Below, in pieces: positions 25,200 to 35,003 of a DNA stretch of 64,000 bases. The stretch covers positions 744,001 through 808,000 of the forward strand of contig CP047918.1 of the NCBI GenBank assembly GCA_010202265.1. The letters run 5' to 3'. The notes under the pieces were generated by a model. That model had not been told where the DNA came from. It saw only the letters and a program-made list of their open reading frames with translations, and did no database searches. Source of the stretch: Candidatus Saccharibacteria bacterium oral taxon 955. Lineage in GTDB: Bacteria; Patescibacteriota; Saccharimonadia; Saccharimonadales; Saccharimonadaceae. The first letter of the stretch is position 1, and each line of letters starts with the position of its first letter. The position numbers were made by a program, and so were the translations under genes.

Positions 25200-26426
25200 C
25201 TACCTAAACATTGGGTTATCATGAGTTTTCTCCATCACAACCTCGTTATTGACAACTTTACCAACCTTATAAGTTTCCTTCGGAAAAATATCTTTAGCTT
25301 CCGGAAAAAGACTGTTGAACATAGTCGCCACTTCAGACGTAACCTGCTCATATTTGTATTGAGGATAGTCTCTAATAAAAGTATTTGTAAGTCGCTCCAA
25401 AAGCAAGTGCCCTACATTATGATCGTAGATATGACTAAATTGCTTAGCCCTATCTGTACCTGATTCTTCGCCAGCAAGATGCTTGGTAAACGGTAGTTTG
25501 AGACCTTTTTCTTCTCTAATCTTAGCGTCCACATATGTGCCTTGAAAATCTCTATACACTATCCGCTCCGGCTCCAAATTGTCGTTAAGCTCTAGTAGCG
25601 TATTCTGTCCATGAAGCTCCGGCAAGATACCATAATCACGCGCCAAAGTGGTCCAGTTTCTAATAATCTTTCCTAAAATAACCTCTGTAAAATATGCAAG
25701 CTCCTGACCTTTGGTAGAGTGTAAATCAATTAATTGGCTTAATAGCGCTCGATCTTCTGGATTCCTTATGTCATTAGCGTATAAAGAGAAGTAAGGAACT
25801 AACGTGCGAGTATCGTCTACTAAAGGTCGCGGGACAATCTCTCTAAACAGCACTCCGGCGCCCGTTTTCTCATCACCAAAAATTATCCCTATTGACTCTG
25901 GCAGGTATGCAAACTCAGACAGCGCTTCGTCTTTACAAATAGAGCCTAGTTCCGATGACATGGCAATACTATGCTCAACAGAAGTACCTTTCAGTCTACG
26001 AATAAATTTATAATGTCTCTTCTCAAGATCTGTTTTTACCATAAAAGTATATGGTTGATCGTATGTTAGAAGAGTTCTTGTTGATGATGTAGGTGATACA
26101 ATGTAGCTTTGCTCTGAAGTATACTCACTTAATCCCGTACGATCTAAATACTCCTGGTCTTCAAGCATATTAGGATGTATAACAAATTTTACATCAGCAC
26201 CTATAATCTCGCGCAATAATCTAGGATCCGGATCCGCTTGAATAATATTTACAACTTCTCGAGGTAAATTGAATACTGGTGCTGGAAAACTATCCACACC
26301 TTCATGAGGACTATATATTGATAACGTATCTGAATATATTTCATGATCACCTTTAATATTATTTACGTATCGCTCTAGATATCTAGTAGCCTCTATTCCA
26401 TTTTCTTGAATTTTTTTCAATTCCAT
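25200..26426 (-). CDS. IucA/IucC-like (NIS synthetase) protein
   Basis: 408 residues, shorter than the usual about 580. Family-like features: SPTSSTRTLL (matching hPTxSxRT of the N-terminal lobe), MVKTDLEKRHYKFIRRL, then LPELHGQNTLLEL with the HGQN (272-275) of the catalytic fold, and YRDFQGTYVD (RDxxG). NIS synthetases join a carboxylic acid such as citrate to an amine or alcohol using ATP, mostly in siderophore synthesis. With no other siderophore genes nearby the product may be something else. The start is ATG 26426, six nt after TATAAT (26433-26438): leaderless. First gene of the operon. Confidence 0.7.
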   Translation of the reverse strand: MELKKIQENGIEATRYLERYVNNIKGDHEIYSDTLSIYSPHEGVDSFPAPVFNLPREVVNIIQADPDPRLLREIIGADVKFVIHPNMLEDQEYLDRTGLSEYTSEQSYIVSPTSSTRTLLTYDQPYTFMVKTDLEKRHYKFIRRLKGTSVEHSIAMSSELGSICKDEALSEFAYLPESIGIIFGDEKTGAGVLFREIVPRPLVDDTRTLVPYFSLYANDIRNPEDRALLSQLIDLHSTKGQELAYFTEVILGKIIRNWTTLARDYGILPELHGQNTLLELNDNLEPERIVYRDFQGTYVDAKIREEKGLKLPFTKHLAGEESGTDRAKQFSHIYDHNVGHLLLERLTNTFIRDYPQYKYEQVTSEVATMFNSLFPEAKDIFPKETYKVGKVVNNEVVMEKTHDNPMFR

Positions 26427-26557
26427 ATTTGTATTATATAAGAAAAATATATAGAATCAAAGTTGCCAGATCGTCACTTGAATTCAGATAGATGTGATTA
26501 ATGAGTTTGACACAGTACATCAGGACGTCGTTAAGGCAGCTAAGAACCCTATGCGTA

Positions 26558-27517
26558 TCAATCCCTCTTTAACATCACCGTAAACGCTTCTGACGGAATG
26601 TCAACCTTGCCGAAGCGCTTCATACGCTTTTTACCGCGAGCTTGTTTGGCGAGGAGCTTCTTTTTGCGACTGACGTCGCCACCGTATAGATAGCCAGTAA
26701 CGTCTTTACGGTAAGCGCCAATGTTTTCTCGGGCAATGAATTTACCGCCAATCGCCGCTTGAATTGCCACTTCAAAACTCTGGCGCGGCACCACTTCTTT
26801 GAGTTTTTTGACAATCTCGCGACCCAAGCCTGATGCCTCCGAGCGGTGGCACATCACGCTAAGTGCATCGACCATTTCGCCCGCTACATAAAAATCCACC
26901 CGCACCAAATCTTCCGGCTGGTAGCCCGCCAGCTCATAGTTAAACGAACCATAACCACTGGTCACCGACTTCAATTGATCATAAAAATCCGTCAGCAAAT
27001 TAGCTAGCGGCGCCGTAAACGAAATCAGTGCCCGCTCGTCGATATAGCTGAGATTTTTCTGCCGGCCGCGCTTGGCGACAATCAGCTGAATCACCGCACC
27101 GATGTAGTCCTGCGGCACCACAATTTCACCATCAATCCACGGCTCGCGAATTTCTTTGATCTGTGCTGGGTCGGGCAATTCGCTAGCCGATTTGATATCC
27201 AACTCCTGGCCGTTCGTCAAACTGACTTGATAATCCGTGCTCGGATTGGTGACGATGAGGTCCAAATTATACTCGCGCTCTAAACGCTCACGAATAATGT
27301 CCATGTGCAGCAAGCCGAGGAAGCCAATCCGAACACCGTAGCCCAGCACTGGCGAATTTTCCGGCTCAAACTGCAGCGCCGAATCGCTGAGGCTCAGCTT
27401 CTCGATCGCCTCTTTCAAGTCATTATAATCCTCGTTGCTCACCGGGAAAAAGCCCGCATAAACAAAGGGCTTGACTTCTTTGTAGCCAGGGAGGGGCTGG
27501 ATGGTGATATGAGACAT
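26558..27517 (-). CDS. lepA: LepA/EF4 C-terminal half (domains III, V and CTD)
   Basis: 319 residues starting MSHITIQPLPGYKEVKPFVYAGFFPV, exactly where LepA continues after its domain II. Contains LGYGVRIGFLGLLHMDIIRERLEREY, SYIDERALISFTAPLANLLTDFYDQLKS, and the LepA-specific CTD GAYRKDVTGYLYGGDVSRKKKLLAKQARGKKRMK-type tail. No LepA residues appear lost between this and the N-half at 29535-30380. A TATAAT with TG extension (27531-27536) lies 13 nt upstream of the ATG, so the half may have its own promoter; the ATG at 27556 would precede that box. EF4 is a ribosome-associated GTPase; the two halves could assemble. Confidence 0.88.
   Translation of the reverse strand: MSHITIQPLPGYKEVKPFVYAGFFPVSNEDYNDLKEAIEKLSLSDSALQFEPENSPVLGYGVRIGFLGLLHMDIIRERLEREYNLDLIVTNPSTDYQVSLTNGQELDIKSASELPDPAQIKEIREPWIDGEIVVPQDYIGAVIQLIVAKRGRQKNLSYIDERALISFTAPLANLLTDFYDQLKSVTSGYGSFNYELAGYQPEDLVRVDFYVAGEMVDALSVMCHRSEASGLGREIVKKLKEVVPRQSFEVAIQAAIGGKFIARENIGAYRKDVTGYLYGGDVSRKKKLLAKQARGKKRMKRFGKVDIPSEAFTVMLKRD
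26560..26887 (-). repeat. lepA 3'-end direct repeat, copy B (in the lepA C-half)
   Basis: Partner of 22719-23046; see that entry. This copy is in frame with the rest of the lepA C-half. Confidence 0.8.
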
Positions 27518-27530
27518 ATTAGTAAAGTGT

Positions 27531-27536
27531 ATTATA
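27531..27536 (-). promoter_or_regulatory. Likely extended -10 of the lepA C-half
   Basis: TGTTATAAT (TGn plus TATAAT) 13 nt before ATG 27517. No good -35 is seen. It suggests the C-half is separately transcribed. Confidence 0.5.
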
Positions 27537-27628
27537 ACATTTTTGTCCGAAGACATCGATTAAATAACACGCTTCATAAAAAACCACGCTAATTGATGTA
27601 TCGCGTACAATATGCAAATTTAAAGTAC

Positions 27629-28621
27629 TCAATCCGCCGCAATAACGTCTCCAATAGGCCGACGCTTGGAATAAGCCTGCCGTTCACCATAACCAACGCG
27701 TAACAAAACAGTTGGATATTCCCCATCAAGATCAAGAGTTTTTGCCATTTCTGCGGCGATTTCTGGCTGCTCGTTTGGTTGATTCAGATAGGCATGAGCG
27801 ATCCCAAGCTCCGTGGCAGTCAGCAAGAAACGCTGCAGCGTCCGACCCAAGTTCACCCATTCGTGCCGACTATTTTCTCTTGTTGTAAAGAGAACCAGAT
27901 GAGAAGCCGATGCTATCTTTTCGCGATCGGCCTTATTCTGCGTCTTAGCATTGATAGCCATCGACATGATCAGCTTAGCCATCCAGCGCGGCAAATTAGG
28001 CGCGCCAAACACGGCATAGCTCAGCCCATCAAGTGTTTGATCTTGATGCTTCTTATTAAATCGCATCCAGCTTTTTAATTCAGCCTTAAACGCCTCATTT
28101 TGCATTTGATGCGTATTCCCCTGAAGAACGTATTGCTCAATATCATTAAACTGTTTAGTTTGACGCGCATAATAATGAACCGACACTCCATCTTCACTGC
28201 GAATCGCCTGTAGCCTCTTTAGCGCATCTAGCGCGATTTCCTCGCCAGTATAAATACTACGATTGGTCTGCCGTAAATCTATCTGCTCAAACAGTGGACT
28301 GGACTTGACGTCCACCCCTTCTGTGAGCGCAACTGCAATAACTCCCGTATCTCCAACCGCAACAGAAGACTCATAACCTATGTTTTGTGCCGCCAAACAC
28401 AAATTCTCAGCCGCACAACCTAGGCTCACAAATAGCTCCCCGTCATCAGGATCAACTACCGGCAGTCTTCTGTCAAAATCAGGGTGAATTTCCACCACCG
28501 ACCCGTTCTGACGAAACCTCCAAGGCTGAGTATTGTGTCCTGACGGCGCTTTGACAGCCTTAGAAACCAAAAACTCAAAGTCAGCTGGTGACATATTGTT
28601 ACTGCGAGACACTCTTGTCAT
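27629..28621 (-). CDS. Nitroreductase-family flavoprotein
   Basis: 330 residues. N-terminal VSKAVKAPSGHNTQPWRFRQNG is the FMN-binding nitroreductase signature (A-x-S-x-x-N-x-Q-P-W). C-terminal GIAHAYLNQPNEQP and YPTVLLRVGYGE-RQAYSKRRP also fit, as in the Acg-like subgroup. Reduces nitro or quinone compounds with NAD(P)H or may store flavin. Start at ATG 28621; the TTG at 28633 is an alternative. A promoter TTGACC, 18 bp, TATACT lies upstream. It sits between the two halves of lepA. Confidence 0.85.
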   Translation of the reverse strand: MTRVSRSNNMSPADFEFLVSKAVKAPSGHNTQPWRFRQNGSVVEIHPDFDRRLPVVDPDDGELFVSLGCAAENLCLAAQNIGYESSVAVGDTGVIAVALTEGVDVKSSPLFEQIDLRQTNRSIYTGEEIALDALKRLQAIRSEDGVSVHYYARQTKQFNDIEQYVLQGNTHQMQNEAFKAELKSWMRFNKKHQDQTLDGLSYAVFGAPNLPRWMAKLIMSMAINAKTQNKADREKIASASHLVLFTTRENSRHEWVNLGRTLQRFLLTATELGIAHAYLNQPNEQPEIAAEMAKTLDLDGEYPTVLLRVGYGERQAYSKRRPIGDVIAAD

Positions 28622-28879
28622 AATCCTACCCAATACGCGAGCCTTCCTATCTCGTTAGCTACTTACTATAATCAAGTATACTCACTCTGTGAGAGCGGGG
28701 TCAATCAATAACATAAGGCCTAGGTCTTTGATTACTTATATTTTTATAGTGTGAAATGATAGTTTTATAAAAACTACATAACTTACAGATTTAAGCTGTC
28801 CATTCTCTGCAGGCAGCAGCCAAAATGTGTCTTATCTCCTAAGTAATAACGACCTTCGTATAGTATAGTTTTATATCTA

Positions 28880-29533
28880 TCATAGAGTCGTCTGTATTTT
28901 AAATTTCTTACTAGACATCCAAGCCATTATCATAATAGACCAACCAAGTAATGCCACTTCCGATATCACCATTAATGGCACCGAGACTTTGCCCGCATAG
29001 TATGTGCCGACGACCTTTAGTAGTGCAACACACGCGCTCGTTAGGATAATCAGCCGAGATTTCGTAATGACTGCCACCGCAATAATACATGCAGCCAATG
29101 CCAACGCCATCCAATGCAACCCAGCAAACAGTTGACTCGCGGATAATACACTTGTTGCTGAGTTAATCGGCAGTCCATTCACCGAATAAACGAGTCGACC
29201 AAGCGCCATCATCGCGTAAAATGCGCCAATTGCCACAACAATACCTAGAGCAAGCAAGACGCTCACTCCCACAGGATGTCGCTTCCTAAGCTTACCGTAC
29301 AGCACTACAACGATCACTAACAATATCGATGCTCCACATGCCAGCATTTCATCTGCCAACTGAAGAAGAGTCTGATGCTGTTGCGCCCACGCCATCACAC
29401 CCGAAACGTCTGCCGAAGGTATCGGCAGTGACATTGCGATAATAATGCTAGCCGCGGCAAGTAAACCAAAACCCATCAGCCATACAACGCCACCAATATA
29501 CGAAATACGTCGATTACTTTGATTTACCACCAT
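28880..29533 (-). CDS. Polytopic membrane protein inserted in lepA
   Basis: 217 residues with about six TM helices (near 14-32, 58-80, 88-110, 135-155, 158-175, 185-205). No catalytic signature; possibly a DUF998/DUF4386-like membrane protein. The start ATG 29533 lies directly after the stop of the lepA N-half (TGAGATG), and the end of that gene (ACGAAGGAG) supplies its ribosome binding site, so it is translated with lepA-N. Confidence 0.75.
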   Translation of the reverse strand: MVVNQSNRRISYIGGVVWLMGFGLLAAASIIIAMSLPIPSADVSGVMAWAQQHQTLLQLADEMLACGASILLVIVVVLYGKLRKRHPVGVSVLLALGIVVAIGAFYAMMALGRLVYSVNGLPINSATSVLSASQLFAGLHWMALALAACIIAVAVITKSRLIILTSACVALLKVVGTYYAGKVSVPLMVISEVALLGWSIMIMAWMSSKKFKIQTTL

Positions 29534-29534
29534 C

Positions 29535-30380
29535 TCACTCCTTCGTCATATACTTCTTCAACGTTACCGTATCACCCACTCGTGCTTCACGCGTGGTTTT
29601 GAGGTTGGTGACGATATAACCAATTTCACCGGTACCGAGCGACGGGTCGGGGATCATGCCAGGGCTGAGATGGCCGACTTCTAGTGCCAAGCCATTAGCG
29701 CCAGTCGCTATCATGTGAATCGATTCACCTTTTTTGATCTGGCCGTCAACCACCCGCACATACAAAATCACACCACGGTAATCGTCGTAATAACTATCGA
29801 AAATCAGCGCCCGCGTCGGGTCATCTGGCTGACCAGTTGGTGCTGGAATTCGCTCAACGATCGCCTCCAAAACCTGATCAACATTCTGTCCGGTTTTAGC
29901 AGAAATATGAATTATGTTACTCTCATCGCAACCGAGCAAATTAATCACCTGCCTGGACACCCGCGGCACATCAGCAGCTGGCAGATCAACCTTGTTCAGC
30001 ACCGGGATGATCGTGAGGTCCTGTTCCATTGCCAAGTACACATTCGCCAGCGTCTGCGCCTGAATGCCTTGGCTGGCGTCAACCACCAACACCGCGCCCT
30101 CGCAGGCCTGCAAACTACGCGACACCTCATAACTAAAATCAACGTGACCGGGCGTATCGATGAGATTGAGATCGACATCTTTATATTTCATTCGCACCGG
30201 CGCAAGCTTAATGGTGATACCTTTCTCGCGCTCGAGGTCCATACTGTCAAGCAACTGCGACTTCATCTCACGCTTATCGACCGTACCAGTCAGCTCCATC
30301 ATACGATCAGCCAAAGTCGATTTACCGTGGTCGATATGAGCAATGATACAAAAATTACGGATCATTTGCTGACTTTTCAT
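29535..30380 (-). CDS. lepA: LepA/EF4 N-terminal half (GTPase and domain II)
   Basis: 281 residues. Contains G1 [18 protein letters not shown]2 region [10 protein letters not shown]3 DTPGHVDF, G4 [10 protein letters not shown] and G5 ISAKTGQ, then domain II up to [13 protein letters not shown] and a TGA. Normal LepA would go straight on to PLPGYKEVKPFVYAG, found instead at 27517. The start is ATG 30380 with GGAAGGAG; ATG 30410 has none. murJ ends 1 nt before. Ribosomal back-translocase/initiation-related GTPase. Confidence 0.9.
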   Translation of the reverse strand: MKSQQMIRNFCIIAHIDHGKSTLADRMMELTGTVDKREMKSQLLDSMDLEREKGITIKLAPVRMKYKDVDLNLIDTPGHVDFSYEVSRSLQACEGAVLVVDASQGIQAQTLANVYLAMEQDLTIIPVLNKVDLPAADVPRVSRQVINLLGCDESNIIHISAKTGQNVDQVLEAIVERIPAPTGQPDDPTRALIFDSYYDDYRGVILYVRVVDGQIKKGESIHMIATGANGLALEVGHLSPGMIPDPSLGTGEIGYIVTNLKTTREARVGDTVTLKKYMTKE

Positions 30381-30381
30381 C

Positions 30382-32013
30382 TCAATGTCTCCTTCCAAAT
30401 AACAAATCATTTATTTTTTGGAGGATTGGGCTAGCCTCAACAAGCCTAAACTGGCGTGACAAAAGTACATACGTACCAAAACTCACAATCGTGATCGCTA
30501 GGAACTTCGGGAATGTCGCTATGAAGCTTTGGTCGTTATTTTGAAGCTGGAACAGCTGTAGCATACCATAAGTTACGACACCAGTAATCACTCCCGCTAA
30601 AAGCATCCTTGTTACCGCGCTCGCAAACTGCCGCGTAAACAACCCGGGCGTTCGATGGCTCAAAATGCTAAACAGAACTACCACCTCAACGACCGACACA
30701 AGTGATTGGGCCCAAGCAATTCCATAAACACCCCAATGGAATATATTTGTAAATACCAGTGCTAAAATAATATTAAGTGTGATGGTGAACAATGATATAT
30801 ATAGCGGTGTCTTGGTGTCTTGCTGAGCATAAAAAGTCCGCGCCGCAATGTGGTATATCGTACGAAACAAGATAGACAGCACCAAAGCACCCAACAAACC
30901 AGCAATAAGTGCATTACCACCATTTTTAATAAAGTTGACGATATAACCACGCGCAAAAAATGTAACAACTCCGATTGGCACCGCAAGCCATATAATCCAA
31001 CGAAGAACCTGGCGAAGTTCTTGTTTGAATAAATCTACTCGACCATCAGCCAAACGTTCAGTCATACGCGGGAATGCAGCATTACTGATCGCAACGCCAA
31101 CAAGACTAACTGGCATAAGACTGAGAGATGACGCCTGCTGATAAGCGCGCATCACACCATCACCCATACGAGATGCCAAGTTCATCTCAACGATACCGTT
31201 AATATAATCAATCCCCTGGTCAAGTGAGCGTGGAGGTAGCAGTCGTAGCACCGCCCGAAAACCTTTGTTCTTCCAGTTTATCTTCATCTGATAGTCAAAC
31301 CCAAGGCCGACAAGCCCAATCGAACTAACAATCAACTGAAGCATCGCTCCCAACACCACGCCAAGCGCAACGCCCATGATGCCGCCGTCAAACACTTGCC
31401 ATCCACAGATGTTAATACCGCCCGTAAAAAACTTTGCACCAATAATAATGCCGACATTATAAATCGTCGGTGCGAGTGCCAAAAATGTAAACCTACCTAC
31501 CGCCTGTTGCATACTAGAAATTACCGTCGCGACCGCAAACAAGAACGGATTAACGGCGATAATTCTCATCATACTAATCGCCAGACTGCGACCCTGCTCA
31601 TCAAGCCCTGGACCAACAATACAGCGCACTAACGGGTCGGCAAAAATAATAATTAAAACACTGGCGATCAACGTGACAATCGCCATAAAATTAACTAAAC
31701 TTGAGCTCAACTCCCAGGCTGACTTTTTGTTGCCACTCGCCAGTCGTTGATTAAAGACTGGTATAAACGACACACTCAACGCACCCGAAACCAAAATAAA
31801 GTACATGAAATCAGGTATCATAAATGCCGCCGTATAGGCATCAATCCCAGCAGGGTAGTTATCAAGATAAAGTCCATTGAGCAGACGATCGCGGTATATA
31901 CCAAGCAAGCTCGAAATCATTGTTGAGCCAGACAATAGCAAGGCTGCCCACTGAACAGACAGCTTGCTATTAGCGAGAGCGACGACCGATCGAACTCGAC
32001 TATGCTTGGCCAT
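30382..32013 (-). CDS. murJ: Lipid II flippase MurJ (MviN)
   Basis: 543 residues, many TM helices. Sequence [29 protein letters not shown] at the N-terminus, then [24 protein letters not shown], the PEG/PxF MurJ signature region. Moves lipid-linked peptidoglycan precursor across the membrane. Start at ATG 32013; the in-frame ATG at 32112 overlaps ftsH too far. The gene ends just before lepA-N and probably shares its mRNA. Confidence 0.92.
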   Translation of the reverse strand: MAKHSRVRSVVALANSKLSVQWAALLLSGSTMISSLLGIYRDRLLNGLYLDNYPAGIDAYTAAFMIPDFMYFILVSGALSVSFIPVFNQRLASGNKKSAWELSSSLVNFMAIVTLIASVLIIIFADPLVRCIVGPGLDEQGRSLAISMMRIIAVNPFLFAVATVISSMQQAVGRFTFLALAPTIYNVGIIIGAKFFTGGINICGWQVFDGGIMGVALGVVLGAMLQLIVSSIGLVGLGFDYQMKINWKNKGFRAVLRLLPPRSLDQGIDYINGIVEMNLASRMGDGVMRAYQQASSLSLMPVSLVGVAISNAAFPRMTERLADGRVDLFKQELRQVLRWIIWLAVPIGVVTFFARGYIVNFIKNGGNALIAGLLGALVLSILFRTIYHIAARTFYAQQDTKTPLYISLFTITLNIILALVFTNIFHWGVYGIAWAQSLVSVVEVVVLFSILSHRTPGLFTRQFASAVTRMLLAGVITGVVTYGMLQLFQLQNNDQSFIATFPKFLAITIVSFGTYVLLSRQFRLVEASPILQKINDLLFGRRH

Positions 32014-32029
32014 AAGTCTGTCAAGGCTC

Positions 32030-33889
32030 CTAGTGGAGCTTTGCCTCCACAGGAAGCTTCGCTCCAACCATAATATCTGTGACCTCTTCCTCTTCGAGAG
32101 TTTCGTGCTCAATCAGCGCGGCCTTTAACTTATCAAGCAATGGACGATTAGCCTTTAACACCACTTCAGCACGACGAGCCGCCTCTTTGATTAGCGCCTC
32201 GACCTCCTTGTCAATCTCTTGCGCCGTTGCGTCACTATACGGTCGCTCGTGTGTGATCTTATCAAACACCATGCCACCGCTGTCTTCATGAAACACCTGG
32301 TCGCGAAGTTTACTCCCCATGCCCTGCTCAATAATCATATCGCGCGCAATCTCTGTCGCTTTGCGTAGATCCGACCCGGCACCAGTTGTGATACCATCAT
32401 CGCCGTAGATCAACTTCTCCGCTATACGTCCACCCATTGCCCGCGCCAAAATATCTTTGAACTCATAGACATTCGTGTAGCTCTTGTCTTCAGGAGGCAA
32501 AAACCATGTCACACCACCAGTCCCACCACGAGGGATAATCGTAATCTTATGAACAGGATCGCTATCTGGCAACACATGGCCAACGATCGCATGACCGGCC
32601 TCATGATACGCCGTCATCTCTTTTTCTTGTTCGTTCATCACTTTTGTCTTGCGCTCAGGACCAATTGCGACTTTTTCAAACGCTTCTGTCAAATCGTCGT
32701 TTGAAATCCGCTTCGCATTTCGACGAGCGGCAACAATTGCTGCCTCATTAGCAATATTTGCAAGATCAGCTCCACTTGAACCGGCAGTCTTGGCGGCTAA
32801 TTTATCTAGGTTTACAGTATCGTCAACTGGTTTATTTTTGAAATGAACTTTTAGAATTGCTTCGCGGTCTTTTCGCTCTGGTAGACTAATTGTCGTATGA
32901 CGATCAAACCGACCCGGCCTGAGAAGAGCAGGGTCAAGTACATCGGCTCGGTTGGTTGCCGCCAGAACAATTATATTTGTACCAGCCTCAAACCCATCCA
33001 TCTCAACTAGAATCTGGTTAAGCGTCTGCTCACGCTCATCGTGGCCACCACCCATACCGCTACCGCGTTTACGACCCACCGCATCAATTTCGTCAATAAA
33101 TATGATTGCTGGTGCATTTTTCTTGGCTTTTTGGAACAGGTCTCGGACACGGCTGGCGCCAACGCCAACAAACATCTCGACAAACTCTGAGCCAGAAATA
33201 CTAAAGAACGGGACACTAGCCTCGCCCGCGACAGCACGAGCCAACATCGTCTTACCGGTGCCAGGATTGCCGACAAGCAACACGCCCTTTGGAATCTTAG
33301 CGCCAAGTGTCTCGTATTTTTTAGGGTGCTTGAGGAAATCAACCACCTCCTCCAGGTCCTGCTTTGCGCTGTCGTTACCAGCGATATCATCAAACACAAC
33401 TCGCTCTTTATCGAGTCCGTACAACTTCGCCTTTGACTTGCCGAAGTTGATCGCCTGACTACTCTGGCCCTGAGCCTGACGCATCATCAACAAGAATAGC
33501 CCGATAATTAGTAGGGCGGGGACTATAATCGTCGCAATATTCCAAAACGTCGTTCCAGCCTCTGATGGTGCGCTATCTGACACAACCTTTTTGCCTGTAT
33601 CGTTGAGGATGTTGTCCTTTAGAAGTGCCGAGACGCCACCGTGAATGTATGACTTCTCAGACGGCTTGTCTTGATCTTTACGGGTAATCGTGAGGTTACT
33701 GCCCTCACCCTTGATGCTTTTCAGCTTTCCTGCGTTAGCATCACTAATCACCTGAGATATCGCGACATCTTTGAGCGTCTCGCGTGTCGTCGTGTACGCC
33801 CAAACGGCTAGGGTCGCCAAAATCAGAATTGCCCAGAACAGCCCCAGACGAATCGTATTACTCAGGTTTGCTTTTGGTCGTTTCGGCAT
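32030..33889 (-). CDS. ftsH: ATP-dependent zinc metalloprotease FtsH
   Basis: 619 residues. Two N-terminal TM helices (near 12-32 and 118-137) flank a small outer domain. AAA+ ATPase: Walker [12 protein letters not shown], Walker [12 protein letters not shown], second region of homology [20 protein letters not shown]. Zinc site [10 protein letters not shown]. Degrades membrane and some soluble proteins. Start ATG 33889 ([11 protein letters not shown]), with GGAAAGGA upstream; a GTG 24 nt earlier is possible. Downstream of tilS, a common bacterial pairing. Confidence 0.96.
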   Translation of the reverse strand: MPKRPKANLSNTIRLGLFWAILILATLAVWAYTTTRETLKDVAISQVISDANAGKLKSIKGEGSNLTITRKDQDKPSEKSYIHGGVSALLKDNILNDTGKKVVSDSAPSEAGTTFWNIATIIVPALLIIGLFLLMMRQAQGQSSQAINFGKSKAKLYGLDKERVVFDDIAGNDSAKQDLEEVVDFLKHPKKYETLGAKIPKGVLLVGNPGTGKTMLARAVAGEASVPFFSISGSEFVEMFVGVGASRVRDLFQKAKKNAPAIIFIDEIDAVGRKRGSGMGGGHDEREQTLNQILVEMDGFEAGTNIIVLAATNRADVLDPALLRPGRFDRHTTISLPERKDREAILKVHFKNKPVDDTVNLDKLAAKTAGSSGADLANIANEAAIVAARRNAKRISNDDLTEAFEKVAIGPERKTKVMNEQEKEMTAYHEAGHAIVGHVLPDSDPVHKITIIPRGGTGGVTWFLPPEDKSYTNVYEFKDILARAMGGRIAEKLIYGDDGITTGAGSDLRKATEIARDMIIEQGMGSKLRDQVFHEDSGGMVFDKITHERPYSDATAQEIDKEVEALIKEAARRAEVVLKANRPLLDKLKAALIEHETLEEEEVTDIMVGAKLPVEAKLH

Positions 33890-33942
33890 CAAATTATTGT
33901 CCTTTCCCTGCACAAATAAAATTCAAGAAATAACTCTCGCAA

Positions 33943-34785
33943 TTATATCACCGTTACCTCATATTTTCGAGAGGTCAGATGGAGTCTAACGCTATCGCCA
34001 ACATCATAATTCGTACCTGGCCGTCCAACTTTTATCGCATAGAGCGCACGAATTAGTTGCTGGCGCAGCAATCTATTCCCTCGTAGCAACTCTATCTCAG
34101 CTCCTATCAATTCAACAGCACACGTCTCGTCAATCTGCCCAATAAAATACCGACTACCTCTAGCGTATATACCAAGTCGCCCCACCTCTCGATCGATATC
34201 ATGTCTCAGCTGTAATTGTCGCGCTCTCAACTTCGCCAACTTTATTGAGTCCGTCGCCGATAATAAACGACCGATTCGCCGACGCAATCGATTTCGTAAA
34301 TACACCTCACTACTATTTGTTGAGTCTTCCACCCATTCGAGCTTATTTCGAATAGCATAGTCATAAATCTGATCCTTAGAAAGCGAAATTAGCGGACGAA
34401 CGACATCAGAGCGACCGAGTACCGCTAGCCCTCGCCAGCCTGTACCACGGCAGAGGTTGAGGGCAATTGTCTCGACCAAATCATCACGATGATGCGCAGT
34501 GACGACCTTAGCATTGTATTTTTTTGCTTGCTCAAACAAGAAACCATACCGAGCCTTACGAGCAGACTCTTCGCTTGCTCGACATCCAAGATGAAGCGAC
34601 GTCGAAATAAATGGTAGTCCATATAGCCCGGCAAGTACGCGCACAAAACGTGCATCAGCCTGGCTGTCGTCGCCACGAATGCCATGATCGACATGAGCGA
34701 CAATCAGTCGATGGTCAGTTTTTGTGAGCATATCCAGTAGCACCACTGAATCAACACCGCCACTGACAGCAACAATATAATTCAT
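33943..34785 (-). CDS. tilS: tRNA(Ile)-lysidine synthase, short form
   Basis: 280 residues. PP-loop AVSGGVDSVVLLDML and HVDHGIRGDDSQADARFV, then HHRDDLVETIALNLCRGTGWRGLAVL, WVEDSTNSSEVYLRNRLRR. Lacks the long C-terminal domains of E. coli TilS. Converts C34 of tRNA-Ile2 (CAT) to lysidine so it reads AUA. Its substrate tRNA is at 42207-42282. ATG overlaps the stop of the 58-residue ORF upstream (TGATG). Confidence 0.93.
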   Translation of the reverse strand: MNYIVAVSGGVDSVVLLDMLTKTDHRLIVAHVDHGIRGDDSQADARFVRVLAGLYGLPFISTSLHLGCRASEESARKARYGFLFEQAKKYNAKVVTAHHRDDLVETIALNLCRGTGWRGLAVLGRSDVVRPLISLSKDQIYDYAIRNKLEWVEDSTNSSEVYLRNRLRRRIGRLLSATDSIKLAKLRARQLQLRHDIDREVGRLGIYARGSRYFIGQIDETCAVELIGAEIELLRGNRLLRQQLIRALYAIKVGRPGTNYDVGDSVRLHLTSRKYEVTVI

Positions 34786-34961
34786 CAGCGAATTCGTTTT
34801 ACCACCTTAGCGCCCAACCAAATCCCAACAATACCGCCAACAAAACCGCTAAGAATTGGCATACCACCGAGAACATCTCCCGCACCCCACAAAAAAGGTA
34901 GTATCGCACCAATCGCCACGCCAATACCCATCAAAATCATCACTATCGTCTTTTGGCTCAT
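34785..34961 (-). CDS. 58-residue membrane protein upstream of tilS
   Basis: Starts ATG 34961 (MSQKTIVMILMGIGVAIGAI...), two TM helices (about 5-26 and 33-52) joined by a Gly-rich turn, tail KVVKRIR. The TGA overlaps the tilS ATG, so it is translationally coupled. No family recognised. Confidence 0.75.
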   Translation of the reverse strand: MSQKTIVMILMGIGVAIGAILPFLWGAGDVLGGMPILSGFVGGIVGIWLGAKVVKRIR

Positions 34962-35003
34962 GCGTTTATTATACCAACGTACATATAAGTCAGCTTAGAC
35001 TAT

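Noticed and set aside
25200..26426. A siderophore biosynthesis cluster
   Set aside because: Only one NIS-like gene is present, with no amine-forming, export or receptor genes nearby.
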